Assembly: GCA_002389905.1 (NCBI GenBank)
Contig: DGRE01000029.1
Span: 11,001-75,000, forward strand
DNA: 64,000 nt
Source of the DNA: Hungatella sp. UBA4396
GTDB taxonomy: Bacteria; Bacillota; Clostridia; Lachnospirales; Lachnospiraceae
Direction: 5' to 3'
Positions 33,443 through 40,700 of the stretch are shown here, piece after piece. The notes below the pieces were generated by a model that was not told the DNA's origin, made no database searches, and saw only the letters and a program-made list of their open reading frames with translations. Position numbers and translations under genes: made by a program. Position 1 is the stretch's first letter; each line of letters opens with the position of its first letter.

Positions 33443-34274
33443 AAGACAGGTAAAAGGTTTTAAAACCCAGGACGGTGCAGGTGTGAATCTGGTCAGAGTA
33501 TTAGGTCATAAAACTGTGGAAGAGTACGATCCTATTCTCATGCTGGATTCCTTTGACAGCACCAATCCCGACGATTACGTTGCCGGCTTCCCCTTACACC
33601 CCCATAGGGGAATTGAAACCATCAGCTATGTATATCGGGGAACTATGGTTCATAAGGATAGTCTGGGGAATGAAGATTCCATTTCCGATGGAGAGGTTCA
33701 GTGGATGACAGCAGGTTCTGGCATCCTTCATGAAGAGAAGCTGCCGCCCTCAGAGCGAATGCTTGGAGTTCAGCTTTGGCTGAATCTGCCGGCAAAGGAT
33801 AAGATGACAGCCCCTTCTTACCACAGTATTAAGAATGCTGATATAGAAGAAATCCATTTTGAAAATGGAAAATTAAGGCTTCTTGCCGGGCAATATAAAG
33901 AGAGCAAAGGATATGAAAGCAAATATCTGCCTCTTGACTACTACGACATCCACTTAGAGCCTGGTGCCTCCATTGTGATTGATACTGATCCCAAGCGGTC
34001 GGTTATGATTTTCACCTTATTGGGAGAAGCTGTTGTTGGAGAGACACTGGTGGAAGAAAAGACAGCAGCAAAACTTACATCAGGCGGCCAGGTTGAGATA
34101 AAAAGCAGTGGTGCCCATACTCAGGTACTGTTTGTCAGCTCAAAGCTGTTGGAAGAGCCTGTTGCATGGGGCGGTCCCATTGTTATGAATACAAAGGCAG
34201 AATTGCAGAAAGCATTCCAGGATCTGGATCAGGGGACATTTCTGCAGAAAGAAATATCATATGAAGACAAATAA
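33426..34274 (+). CDS. Pirin family protein
   Basis: 282 residues from ATG 33426, with GGAGAG 7 nt upstream inside the marR end; a TTG 15 nt earlier is also in frame. The bicupin pirin core shows FPLHPHRGIETISYVYRG with metal-binding His residues, then GSGILHEE with the third His and Glu. Bacterial pirins act as quercetinases or redox-related metal proteins. The MarR and nitroreductase neighbours fit detoxification of aromatic or quinone compounds. Substrate unknown. Confidence 0.9.
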   Translation: MERTIKRQVKGFKTQDGAGVNLVRVLGHKTVEEYDPILMLDSFDSTNPDDYVAGFPLHPHRGIETISYVYRGTMVHKDSLGNEDSISDGEVQWMTAGSGILHEEKLPPSERMLGVQLWLNLPAKDKMTAPSYHSIKNADIEEIHFENGKLRLLAGQYKESKGYESKYLPLDYYDIHLEPGASIVIDTDPKRSVMIFTLLGEAVVGETLVEEKTAAKLTSGGQVEIKSSGAHTQVLFVSSKLLEEPVAWGGPIVMNTKAELQKAFQDLDQGTFLQKEISYEDK

Positions 34275-34302
34275 AACTTTGAAATGATCAGGAGGATTTT
34301 AT

Positions 34303-34875
34303 ATGAGCATTATAAACGCATTAGAAAAAAGAAGAAGCTATTATAACATCAATAAAGAACTTCCCGTTTCCATCGAAGAAGTGGTAAAGAGAATTGAAAC
34401 TCTGACGGAGCTGGTGCCCGACGCATTTAACATGAAAAGCTCCCGCCTTGTGGTGGCCTTGGGAGAAAAACAGGATTTGTTATGGGATTCCATTTACGAG
34501 GTTTTCGGCGGTGACGTTCCCAAGGATAAAACTGACAGCTTTAAAGCAGGGGCAGGAACAGTTCTTTATTTCTATGACCAGGCAGTGGTAAAAGGCCTTC
34601 AGGATCAGTTCCCCCTGTATGCAGGCAATTTCCCGGGCTGGGCCCTTCAGGCCAATGCCATGCTGCAGATCAGCATTTGGAGCGGACTGCGGGAACTGGG
34701 AATCGGCGCTTCCCTGCAGCATTACAACCCGGTGATCGACCAGAAAATCCGGGAGCTGTTTGACGTTCCTGAAAGCTATCAGCTCATCGCCCAGATGCCC
34801 TTTGGAGGCATTGTGGAAGAGCCGGGACCAAAGGAGAAAGAGGACATTTCCAAGCGGGTCCGTATTGTGAAATAA
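34303..34875 (+). CDS. Nitroreductase family protein (FMN-dependent)
   Basis: 190 residues, preceded by AGGAGG. It starts SIINALEKRRSYYNINKELP, matching the R-S-x-R phosphate-binding start of the family (RRSYY here). FNMKSSRLVVALG carries the FMN-contact region, and a C-terminal GGIVEEPGPK block follows. These short family members resemble the Frm2/Hbn1-type oxidoreductases. Probable NAD(P)H-dependent reduction of nitro or quinone compounds. Third gene of the MarR operon, ending at a bidirectional terminator. Confidence 0.85.
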   Translation: MSIINALEKRRSYYNINKELPVSIEEVVKRIETLTELVPDAFNMKSSRLVVALGEKQDLLWDSIYEVFGGDVPKDKTDSFKAGAGTVLYFYDQAVVKGLQDQFPLYAGNFPGWALQANAMLQISIWSGLRELGIGASLQHYNPVIDQKIRELFDVPESYQLIAQMPFGGIVEEPGPKEKEDISKRVRIVK

Positions 34876-34879
34876 ATCA

Positions 34880-34920
34880 GAAAAAGCAAGTGTACAATAG
34901 ATCAGTACCCTTGCTTTTTC
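34880..34920. terminator. Bidirectional terminator between convergent genes
   Basis: GAAAAAGCAAG (34880-34890) pairs with CTTGCTTTTTC (34910-34920). A-run on one side and T-run on the other serve both strands. Confidence 0.8.
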
Positions 34921-34922
34921 CA

Positions 34923-35282
34923 TTAACTAAGCATTCCCCCCGCCGTTCCGCTGGCAGCGCAGATGGCCATGGTGGTCAATATCTGGTTCATAGATCCGGT
35001 CAGCCCTTTGTTGAGGAAATAGGAAACACCTAAGAGCACCAGGAAGTAAGTAAGCCCCAGCAGAAGACCCCAGAAGAACCGTCTTTGCCGTATGCTTTTT
35101 CCCATTAAGATGCCGCCTAAAAGGCAGGTGATTACATAAACCGCATTGACTCCTAAGCGGATCTGACCTTCCTTTAAACGGAATCTATAAAGTGCGAAGG
35201 CCAGGACCACCAGCAGAATTCCGGTCAGTATGTAGGTGATGAGCAGGTTTCTGAGTGTGACCTGAAGCTTTGATTTTTCCAT
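34923..35282 (-). CDS. TIGR04086-type membrane protein
   Basis: 119-residue protein with four hydrophobic segments (about 11-30, 42-58, 70-90, 100-118) and short positively charged loops. This small integral membrane family is commonly found beside the SCIFF/tgt/yajC genes in Clostridia, and that is its position here, divergent from scfA. It has no enzymatic motif. The role is unknown; linkage suggests a part in SCIFF handling or secretion, or simple neighbourhood conservation. Confidence 0.7.
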   Translation of the reverse strand: MEKSKLQVTLRNLLITYILTGILLVVLAFALYRFRLKEGQIRLGVNAVYVITCLLGGILMGKSIRQRRFFWGLLLGLTYFLVLLGVSYFLNKGLTGSMNQILTTMAICAASGTAGGMLS

Positions 35283-35372
35283 CCGATTACTCCTTATGTC
35301 TTGTCTTATGGTTCAGTATATTCTATGGTATGGAAGGATATTCTAATCATTCCTATGAGAGGGGGAAATATC

Positions 35373-35401
35373 TTGCACTGACCGAAAACATATGGTATAA
35401 T
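35373..35401 (+). promoter_or_regulatory. Sigma-A promoter of scfA
   Basis: TTGCAC (35373-35378), 17-nt spacer, perfect TATAAT (35396-35401), 35 nt upstream of the scfA ATG. Confidence 0.8.
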
Positions 35402-35436
35402 CTCAAAGAATCAGGACATACAGGAGGTGTAAGTAC

Positions 35437-35583
35437 ATGAAACACGTGAAGACATTAAATTCCAGTACATTAAAAGAATCTATGAAAAAAGGCGGCTGCG
35501 GCGAATGCCAGACTTCCTGCCAGTCAGCCTGCAAAACATCCTGTACAGTAGGAAACCAGAGCTGCGAGAACAGCAACCGTTAG
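35437..35583 (+). CDS. scfA: SCIFF precursor peptide (six cysteines in forty-five)
   Basis: 48-residue peptide preceded by CAGGAGG. It reads MKHVKTLNSSTLKESMKKGG followed by a Cys-rich core with cysteines at positions 21, 24, 28, 32, 36 and 43. This is the SCIFF family, a near-universal Clostridia ribosomal peptide. The radical SAM maturase ScfB installs thioether crosslinks between Cys sulfur and acceptor residues such as Thr. The N-terminal 20 residues are the leader. The maturase gene follows 137 nt downstream. The biological role of the mature peptide is not established. Confidence 0.95.
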   Translation: MKHVKTLNSSTLKESMKKGGCGECQTSCQSACKTSCTVGNQSCENSNR

Positions 35584-35662
35584 TTTAACCGAAGCAGCGG
35601 AGTGGATTGCAGATATCCGCTTGACAAACTGTATAGAACAACTGAAAGCAGGTAAGCAGATG

Positions 35663-35688
35663 CCCCTACGGTCCTATGACGGTAGGGG
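35663..35688 (+). terminator. Hairpin between scfA and scfB, likely partial terminator
   Basis: CCCCTAC (35663-35669) pairs with GTAGGGG (35682-35688), followed by TTATTCG. The weak U tract suggests read-through, giving much more precursor mRNA than maturase mRNA. Confidence 0.5.
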
Positions 35689-35720
35689 TTATTCGCTTGC
35701 TATCGTAAAGGAGAACATAA

Positions 35721-37115
35721 GTGATTCATCAATATATGAACAATGGCTTCCATATCGTTATGGATGTCAACAGCGGTTCCGTCCACTCTGTAGATCCGGT
35801 CATGTATGAGGCCATAGGGATTGCCTCTGCCATGGTGCCGGATATGGAAGAGCCGGAAGCCCTTAAAAAAGAAGTGGAGGAAGCAGTCCTTAACCGTCTT
35901 TCTCCTAAGTATGGGGAGTCAGAGGTAAGGGAAGCCTTAGAGGAGATCCAGTATTTGATCCAGGCAGGAGAGCTGTTTACAAAAGATACCTACCACGATT
36001 ACATCGTCGATTTCAAAAAACGGGAAACCGTGGTAAAGGCCCTCTGCCTCCACATTGCCCATGACTGTAACTTGGCCTGCCGCTACTGCTTTGCCGAAGA
36101 GGGAGAGTACCACGGCAGAAGAGCCCTTATGTCCTTTGAAGTGGGCAAAAAGGCCCTGGATTTTCTCATTGCCAATTCCGGCAACAGAAGAAACTTAGAA
36201 GTGGACTTTTTCGGCGGCGAGCCTCTCATGAATTGGGAGGTTGTAAAGCAGCTTGTTGCATACGGACGCTCCAAAGAGGCAGAATATAATAAGAACTTCC
36301 GTTTCACCATGACCACCAACGGCGTACTCCTCAATGACGAGATCATGGAGTTCTGCAACCGGGAAATGAGCAATGTGGTTTTAAGTCTTGACGGCAGAAA
36401 AGAAGTCAACGACAAGATGCGCCCCTTCCGCAACGGGAAAGGCAGCTATGACCTGATCGTTCCCAAGTTCCAGAAATTCGCCAAGTTAAGAGAAGGGAAA
36501 GACCACTACATCAGAGGAACCTTTACCCGTAACAACATGGACTTTGCAAAGGATGTTCTGGAGTTTGCAGACTTAGGCTTTTCCAGCATGTCCATAGAGC
36601 CTGTTGTAGCCCAGCCTGAAGAGGAATATGCCATCAGGGAAGAAGACCTTTCCCGCATCATGGATGAGTACGACAAGCTGGCAGTGGAATACATCAAACG
36701 CCAGAAGGAAGGAAAAGGCTTTAATTTCTTCCATTTTAATATTGACTTAACCCAGGGCCCCTGCGTGGCAAAACGTTTGTCAGGCTGCGGTTCAGGAACC
36801 GAATATCTGGCTGTGACTCCCTGGGGTGATTTATACCCATGCCACCAGTTCGTAGGCGAGGAAGAATTCCTTATGGGAAATGTGGATACAGGTGTTACTA
36901 AGACAGACTTAAGAGACGAATTCAAGCTCTGCAACGTCTATGCCAAGGACAAGTGCAGGGACTGCTTTGCAAGGTTTTACTGCAGCGGCGGTTGCGCGGC
37001 CAACTCCTACAACTTCCACGGCAAGCTGACAGATGCCTATGACATTGGCTGCGAAATGCAGAAGAAACGGATTGAGTGCGCCATTATGATCAAAGCCGCT
37101 ATGGCTGAGGATTAA
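35721..37115 (+). CDS. scfB: SCIFF thioether maturase, radical SAM/SPASM protein
   Basis: 464 residues from a GTG start with AAAGGAG 7 nt upstream. Residues 1-90 form a PqqD-like peptide-recognition domain (IHQYMNNGFHIVMDVNSGSV). The radical SAM core has AHDCNLACRYCFAEEG with the CxxxCxxC cluster ligands near residue 115, then DFFGGEPLMN and TTNGVLL. The C-terminal SPASM region holds the auxiliary-cluster cysteines (GPCVAK, SGCGSG, YPCHQF, CNVYAKDKCRDCFARFYCSG, GCEMQ). It builds Cys-alpha-carbon thioethers in SCIFF. All ligands appear intact. Confidence 0.95.
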   Translation: MIHQYMNNGFHIVMDVNSGSVHSVDPVMYEAIGIASAMVPDMEEPEALKKEVEEAVLNRLSPKYGESEVREALEEIQYLIQAGELFTKDTYHDYIVDFKKRETVVKALCLHIAHDCNLACRYCFAEEGEYHGRRALMSFEVGKKALDFLIANSGNRRNLEVDFFGGEPLMNWEVVKQLVAYGRSKEAEYNKNFRFTMTTNGVLLNDEIMEFCNREMSNVVLSLDGRKEVNDKMRPFRNGKGSYDLIVPKFQKFAKLREGKDHYIRGTFTRNNMDFAKDVLEFADLGFSSMSIEPVVAQPEEEYAIREEDLSRIMDEYDKLAVEYIKRQKEGKGFNFFHFNIDLTQGPCVAKRLSGCGSGTEYLAVTPWGDLYPCHQFVGEEEFLMGNVDTGVTKTDLRDEFKLCNVYAKDKCRDCFARFYCSGGCAANSYNFHGKLTDAYDIGCEMQKKRIECAIMIKAAMAED

Positions 37116-37153
37116 GGCAGATTCATTAGGATGCTAAAAGAAGGGAATTGTAC

Positions 37154-38293
37154 ATGAAATATAAAATCATTGCAAAGGATGGACGTGCAAAACGGGCGGA
37201 GGTAACCACGGTCCACGGCACCATACAGACTCCGGTATTTATGAACGTAGGAACAGTGGCAGCCATCAAAGGGGCTGTTTCCACCGACGATCTGCGCCAG
37301 ATCAAAACCCAGGTACAGCTTTCCAACACTTATCACCTTCATGTGCGTACGGGGGATAAGCTGATCAGGGAATTTGGCGGCCTCCATAAATTTATGAACT
37401 GGGACCGTCCCATTCTCACCGACTCAGGCGGCTTTCAGGTTTTTTCCCTGACGGGCCTGAGAAAGATCAAGGAGGAGGGCGTTTACTTCCAGTCCCATAT
37501 AGACGGACATAAGATTTTCATGGGTCCTGAGGAGAGCATGCAGATTCAGTCCAACCTGGCTTCCACCATAGCCATGGCATTTGACGAATGTCCCCCTCAC
37601 CCTGCCACCAGGGAATACATGCAAAACAGCGTGGACCGCACCACCAGATGGCTGGAGCGGAGCAAGGCTGAGATGGCAAGGCTCAACTCCCTGCCTGACA
37701 CCTTAAACCAGGAACAGCTTTTATTCGGCATCAATCAGGGCGGAACCTTTGAAGACATCCGGATCGCCCATGCAAAGACCATATCAGCTATGGATTTAGA
37801 CGGATATGCCCTGGGCGGACTGGCCGTAGGGGAAAGCCATGAGGAAATGTACCGGATTTTAGATGAAACCGTTCCCTATCTGCCGGAGGAAAAGCCCACC
37901 TATTTGATGGGAGTGGGAACCCCTGCCAATATCTTGGAAGCAGTGGACCGGGGTGTGGATTTCTTTGACTGCGTCTATCCTTCCAGAAACGGCCGTCACG
38001 GTCATGTATATACCAATCAGGGAAAGTTGAATTTATTCAACACCAAGTATGAACTGGACCACAAGCCTATTGAAGAAGGATGTCAGTGCCCGGCCTGCAT
38101 TTCATACAGCAGAGCCTATATCAGGCACCTTTTAAAGGCAAAAGAAATGCTCGGCATGAGATTATGTGTCTTGCATAATCTGTATTTTTATAATACAATG
38201 ATGGAAGAGATCCGCGAGGCAATTGAGAACCACCAGTATGGAGAATATAAAGAACAAAAGCTGGCAGGCATGGCAGCAGGTTCCAGGCCATAA
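37154..38293 (+). CDS. tgt: tRNA-guanine transglycosylase
   Basis: 379 residues from ATG 37154 (AGGGA upstream). Exchanges guanine 34 for preQ1 in queuosine tRNAs. The substrate-binding Asp lies in LTDSGGFQVFSLTGLRKI. The catalytic Asp region is DFFDCVYPSRNGRHGHVY. The zinc site is GCQCPACISYSRAYIRHL with the distal His in CVLHNLYFY. Bacterial length is normal. yajC follows 31 nt later, the classic tgt-yajC order. Confidence 0.95.
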   Translation: MKYKIIAKDGRAKRAEVTTVHGTIQTPVFMNVGTVAAIKGAVSTDDLRQIKTQVQLSNTYHLHVRTGDKLIREFGGLHKFMNWDRPILTDSGGFQVFSLTGLRKIKEEGVYFQSHIDGHKIFMGPEESMQIQSNLASTIAMAFDECPPHPATREYMQNSVDRTTRWLERSKAEMARLNSLPDTLNQEQLLFGINQGGTFEDIRIAHAKTISAMDLDGYALGGLAVGESHEEMYRILDETVPYLPEEKPTYLMGVGTPANILEAVDRGVDFFDCVYPSRNGRHGHVYTNQGKLNLFNTKYELDHKPIEEGCQCPACISYSRAYIRHLLKAKEMLGMRLCVLHNLYFYNTMMEEIREAIENHQYGEYKEQKLAGMAAGSRP

Positions 38294-38324
38294 AGGGCGG
38301 ATTGATTATTAAGGAGGACATGTT

Positions 38325-38624
38325 ATGTTATCAGCAGTAGGAAGCGGCAATATGGGCATAGGTTTCTGGATAATTTATATCGTAGTGATCTTTGGCTTCA
38401 TGTATTTTATCGCAATCAGACCGCAGAAAAAGGAAAAGAAGAAACAGCAGGAGATGTTTGCAAACATCGCCATCGGAGACAGCGTTCTGACTTCCAGCGG
38501 TTTTTATGGTGTGATCATCGACATGACAGATGACACGGTTATTGTTGAATTCGGTAATAATAAGAACTGCAGAATTCCCATGCAGAAATCTGCCATTGTT
38601 CAGGTAGAAAAGCCGGGAGTTTAA
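38325..38624 (+). CDS. yajC: Preprotein translocase subunit YajC
   Basis: 99 residues with one N-terminal membrane helix (about 9-30), the signature FIAIRPQKKEKKKQQEM, and a small beta-rich cytosolic domain (SVLTSSGFYGVIIDMTDDTV). YajC associates with SecDF. AGGAGG precedes the ATG, and a strong terminator follows. Confidence 0.93.
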   Translation: MLSAVGSGNMGIGFWIIYIVVIFGFMYFIAIRPQKKEKKKQQEMFANIAIGDSVLTSSGFYGVIIDMTDDTVIVEFGNNKNCRIPMQKSAIVQVEKPGV

Positions 38625-38634
38625 AAAACAGGCA

Positions 38635-38680
38635 GGGCTGCCGCAAAAAGAAGATCAAACTTTTTGCAGCAGCCCTTTTT
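38635..38680. terminator. Terminator between yajC and the convergent regulator gene
   Basis: GGGCTGCCGCAAAAAG pairs with CTTTTTGCAGCAGCCC (one mismatch), followed by TTTTT. It ends 8 nt before the minus-strand stop at 38688. Confidence 0.85.
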
Positions 38681-38687
38681 ATGTCCT

Positions 38688-40502
38688 TTACTTATCATGA
38701 TTTAAATACCGCCACAAAGTGGTTCTTCCGATGCCCAGCTTTTTTGCGGCAGCGCTCTGATTCCCATTGCACTTATCCAATGTGTATTCCACAATATCCC
38801 TTATAATGAAATGCAGCGGCTGGCTCAAATTTACAGGGCTTATGCTTTCGGACTTTTGTCCCGCCATAGGAATATCGCTGTCAAGGCTCTTTGAAATAAC
38901 AAATCTGGCTTCCTGTTCCAGAACCTGGCCCACCACTTCCGGAGTCACGTGGCTCGTGCCGGTTAAGGTGACGATCTCTTTCAGCACTCTTTGGAATTGT
39001 GTGATATTAAAGGGCCAGTCATAGGCTAAAAGAAGCTCCATGGCAGGCGGCTGAATGCTGGCCACCTGTTTTCCCAGCTGCTGATTGAGCGTGTTCAGAT
39101 ATAAGGTGGCAGAAGAGGGGATATCCCTTTCCTGTTCCCGCAAAGACGGCATATAGAGCACATAAGCGTTAAGCAGGTTTGTAAAACGCATGGCAATGTG
39201 GGGAATATGCTGTTTGTATCCGCTGGAACATGATAAAATAAGCCTGTTTCGCAGATGAAGGTTTGTATCGGTCATAATGGACAGCAGATGGTGCTGCTTG
39301 GCCTCATCAAGACTTTCTATATTGCTGATATATATGGTGTTCTTGTTCTCCATAAAGGGAGAATTATAATTGGAAACCAGGTAGTTCCAGTTTCTGTCAT
39401 TTAACAGAGAACAGTCGATAGTAAACAGCGGATTATTTTTATCCTGGCCTTTGGAATATAAAAGCATGGCTGCCTTGTTTTTTCCGGTGCCGATTTCGCC
39501 TGTAATCATAACGGAAGTGTTTGTTTCGTTGATCTGAGCCAGCTTGCTTTGCAGCTCCTTTGAAGCATTTGTAGTGCTGTAAAAGCTGGTGCTGTAAATT
39601 TCCTCTGCCTTGACCCGGTTTAATATTTTGATGCCGTATTTGGAATAGGTCATGGGGATTCCGGTTGGGTTGATATGGCAGATATAGTAGGGATTTTTCT
39701 CCTCCCCATAATAATGGCAGTGAACGGAATAAACAGTGCCTTTGGCATTGATAAAAAAGTCGGCATTTACGCAAGGGGAAGCGTCTATTGCCTTATATAT
39801 TTTCTGGAGAATGGACTCGGAGTCAGGCTGGGCATTGAAAGAAAATAAAAGCATCTTTTTTGTATCAAAAACAACCGTATACGTTTCCGTGCTGGAAACT
39901 GTTTTTTTCAGAACAGAAATCTGTTCCAAATACTGTGCCTCATTTCTATAATGCTTTACTGCATTGTCAATGGCAGCATTCAGGCTGTCAATTCCCGTAG
40001 TCAAAAGAATGGGAGTGATCCCCATAAGATTCGCATAAGGATAAGGAACCGTATCGCATACGATGGTCTCATATCCTTTTTCCTTTACTCCCTTTAACAG
40101 CTCCTTCACATTATCCGCAGAGTGGACAGAGGTAATTTCAATGGAATACTCCATAAGCTCACAAAGGGATTTTGCAATGGAGGTTAAGCCGTGGAAGCCT
40201 ATGATGGAAAATGGATTACCCGTCGCTTTTGCCTGGCGGATGCAGTGAAGCACATCATAATAGGAAATTCCAATATCAATAACAGGAAGGTGGGTCACAC
40301 TCCTGATCATATCGGCAGTATTTGCACGTGACAGGATGATATCGTATTCCTGTCCCATGGCCTGTACAATCTTTTTTCCTTCCTCCAGATTGCCTTTTAC
40401 AGCAGTAAGCTGGATGTCGTCTCTTTTGGAGGCCGCCTGCTCCATTAATACCTTCAAGCCCTCATAAGGGGCAATACCCAGAATTTTTATTTTACGGTTC
40501 AT
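38688..40502 (-). CDS. PrpR-N / AAA / Fis-type transcriptional regulator with degenerate AAA domain
   Basis: 604 residues from ATG 40502 (TTGGAGA upstream; the longer frame to 40580 crosses the promoter and an operator). N-terminal PrpR-N sensor (about 1-180, KIKILGIAPYEGLKVLMEQA). A PAS-like segment follows (about 210-300). The AAA+ region has Walker A GEIGTGKNKAA near 345. Its Walker B reads NTIYISNIESL, without the acidic pair, and no GAFTGA loop is found. The C-terminal Fis HTH is NGNQSAAAKKLGIGRTTLWR. Loss of GAFTGA and Walker B acids argues against sigma-54 activation. The divergent promoters look like sigma-A types, so it may work as a repressor or simple activator of the larA-glycerate kinase-permease operon. 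Confidence 0.85.
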   Translation of the reverse strand: MNRKIKILGIAPYEGLKVLMEQAASKRDDIQLTAVKGNLEEGKKIVQAMGQEYDIILSRANTADMIRSVTHLPVIDIGISYYDVLHCIRQAKATGNPFSIIGFHGLTSIAKSLCELMEYSIEITSVHSADNVKELLKGVKEKGYETIVCDTVPYPYANLMGITPILLTTGIDSLNAAIDNAVKHYRNEAQYLEQISVLKKTVSSTETYTVVFDTKKMLLFSFNAQPDSESILQKIYKAIDASPCVNADFFINAKGTVYSVHCHYYGEEKNPYYICHINPTGIPMTYSKYGIKILNRVKAEEIYSTSFYSTTNASKELQSKLAQINETNTSVMITGEIGTGKNKAAMLLYSKGQDKNNPLFTIDCSLLNDRNWNYLVSNYNSPFMENKNTIYISNIESLDEAKQHHLLSIMTDTNLHLRNRLILSCSSGYKQHIPHIAMRFTNLLNAYVLYMPSLREQERDIPSSATLYLNTLNQQLGKQVASIQPPAMELLLAYDWPFNITQFQRVLKEIVTLTGTSHVTPEVVGQVLEQEARFVISKSLDSDIPMAGQKSESISPVNLSQPLHFIIRDIVEYTLDKCNGNQSAAAKKLGIGRTTLWRYLNHDK

Positions 40503-40534
40503 AAATTTCTCCAATAGCTCTCTGATGTAATTTT

Positions 40535-40549
40535 GTTTCAATATGAAAC
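40535..40549. promoter_or_regulatory. Operator 1 (15-bp palindrome) at the regulator start site
   Basis: GTTTCAATATGAAAC, arms GTTTCA/TGAAAC perfect around ATA. It overlaps the expected transcription start of the minus-strand regulator gene (its -10 TATAAT is at 40557-40552 on the minus strand). Confidence 0.7.
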
Positions 40550-40551
40550 TG

Positions 40552-40557
40552 ATTATA
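40552..40557 (-). promoter_or_regulatory. -10 box of the regulator gene
   Basis: Perfect TATAAT on the minus strand; no strong -35 at 17 nt. Lies 50 nt upstream of the regulator ATG. Confidence 0.45.
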
Positions 40558-40596
40558 ACATAGAGAAAACGAGTATGCATTAAAAATCAGCTTGTT

Positions 40597-40602
40597 TATA
40601 AT
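40597..40602 (+). promoter_or_regulatory. -10 box of the larA operon
   Basis: Perfect TATAAT on the + strand, with a poor -35. It is followed directly by operator 2 at the predicted start site. No sigma-54 -24/-12 motif (TGGC..GC) was found in this intergenic region. Confidence 0.45.
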
Positions 40603-40606
40603 GAAT

Positions 40607-40621
40607 GTTTCGATGTGAAAC
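40607..40621. promoter_or_regulatory. Operator 2 (15-bp palindrome)
   Basis: GTTTCGATGTGAAAC, one mismatch in the GTTTCA/TGAAAC dyad. It is centred 72 bp from operator 1 and overlaps the likely larA operon start site. Confidence 0.7.
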
Positions 40622-40671
40622 AAAAAAATAGTGCTAAAAAGTTGAAAGCCACAAAATTAATAGATAGAATT

Positions 40672-40686
40672 GTTTTAAAATGAAAC
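40672..40686. promoter_or_regulatory. Operator 3 (15-bp palindrome)
   Basis: GTTTTAAAATGAAAC, one mismatch in the dyad. It is centred 65 bp from operator 2 and ends 4 nt before the larA ribosome site. Confidence 0.6.
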
Positions 40687-40700
40687 GAAAAGGAGACCGT

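Noticed and set aside
40503..40700. Sigma-54 promoter controlled by the PrpR-N regulator
   Set aside because: No GG-N10-GC type -24/-12 pair was found on either strand, while TATAAT boxes are present for both genes.
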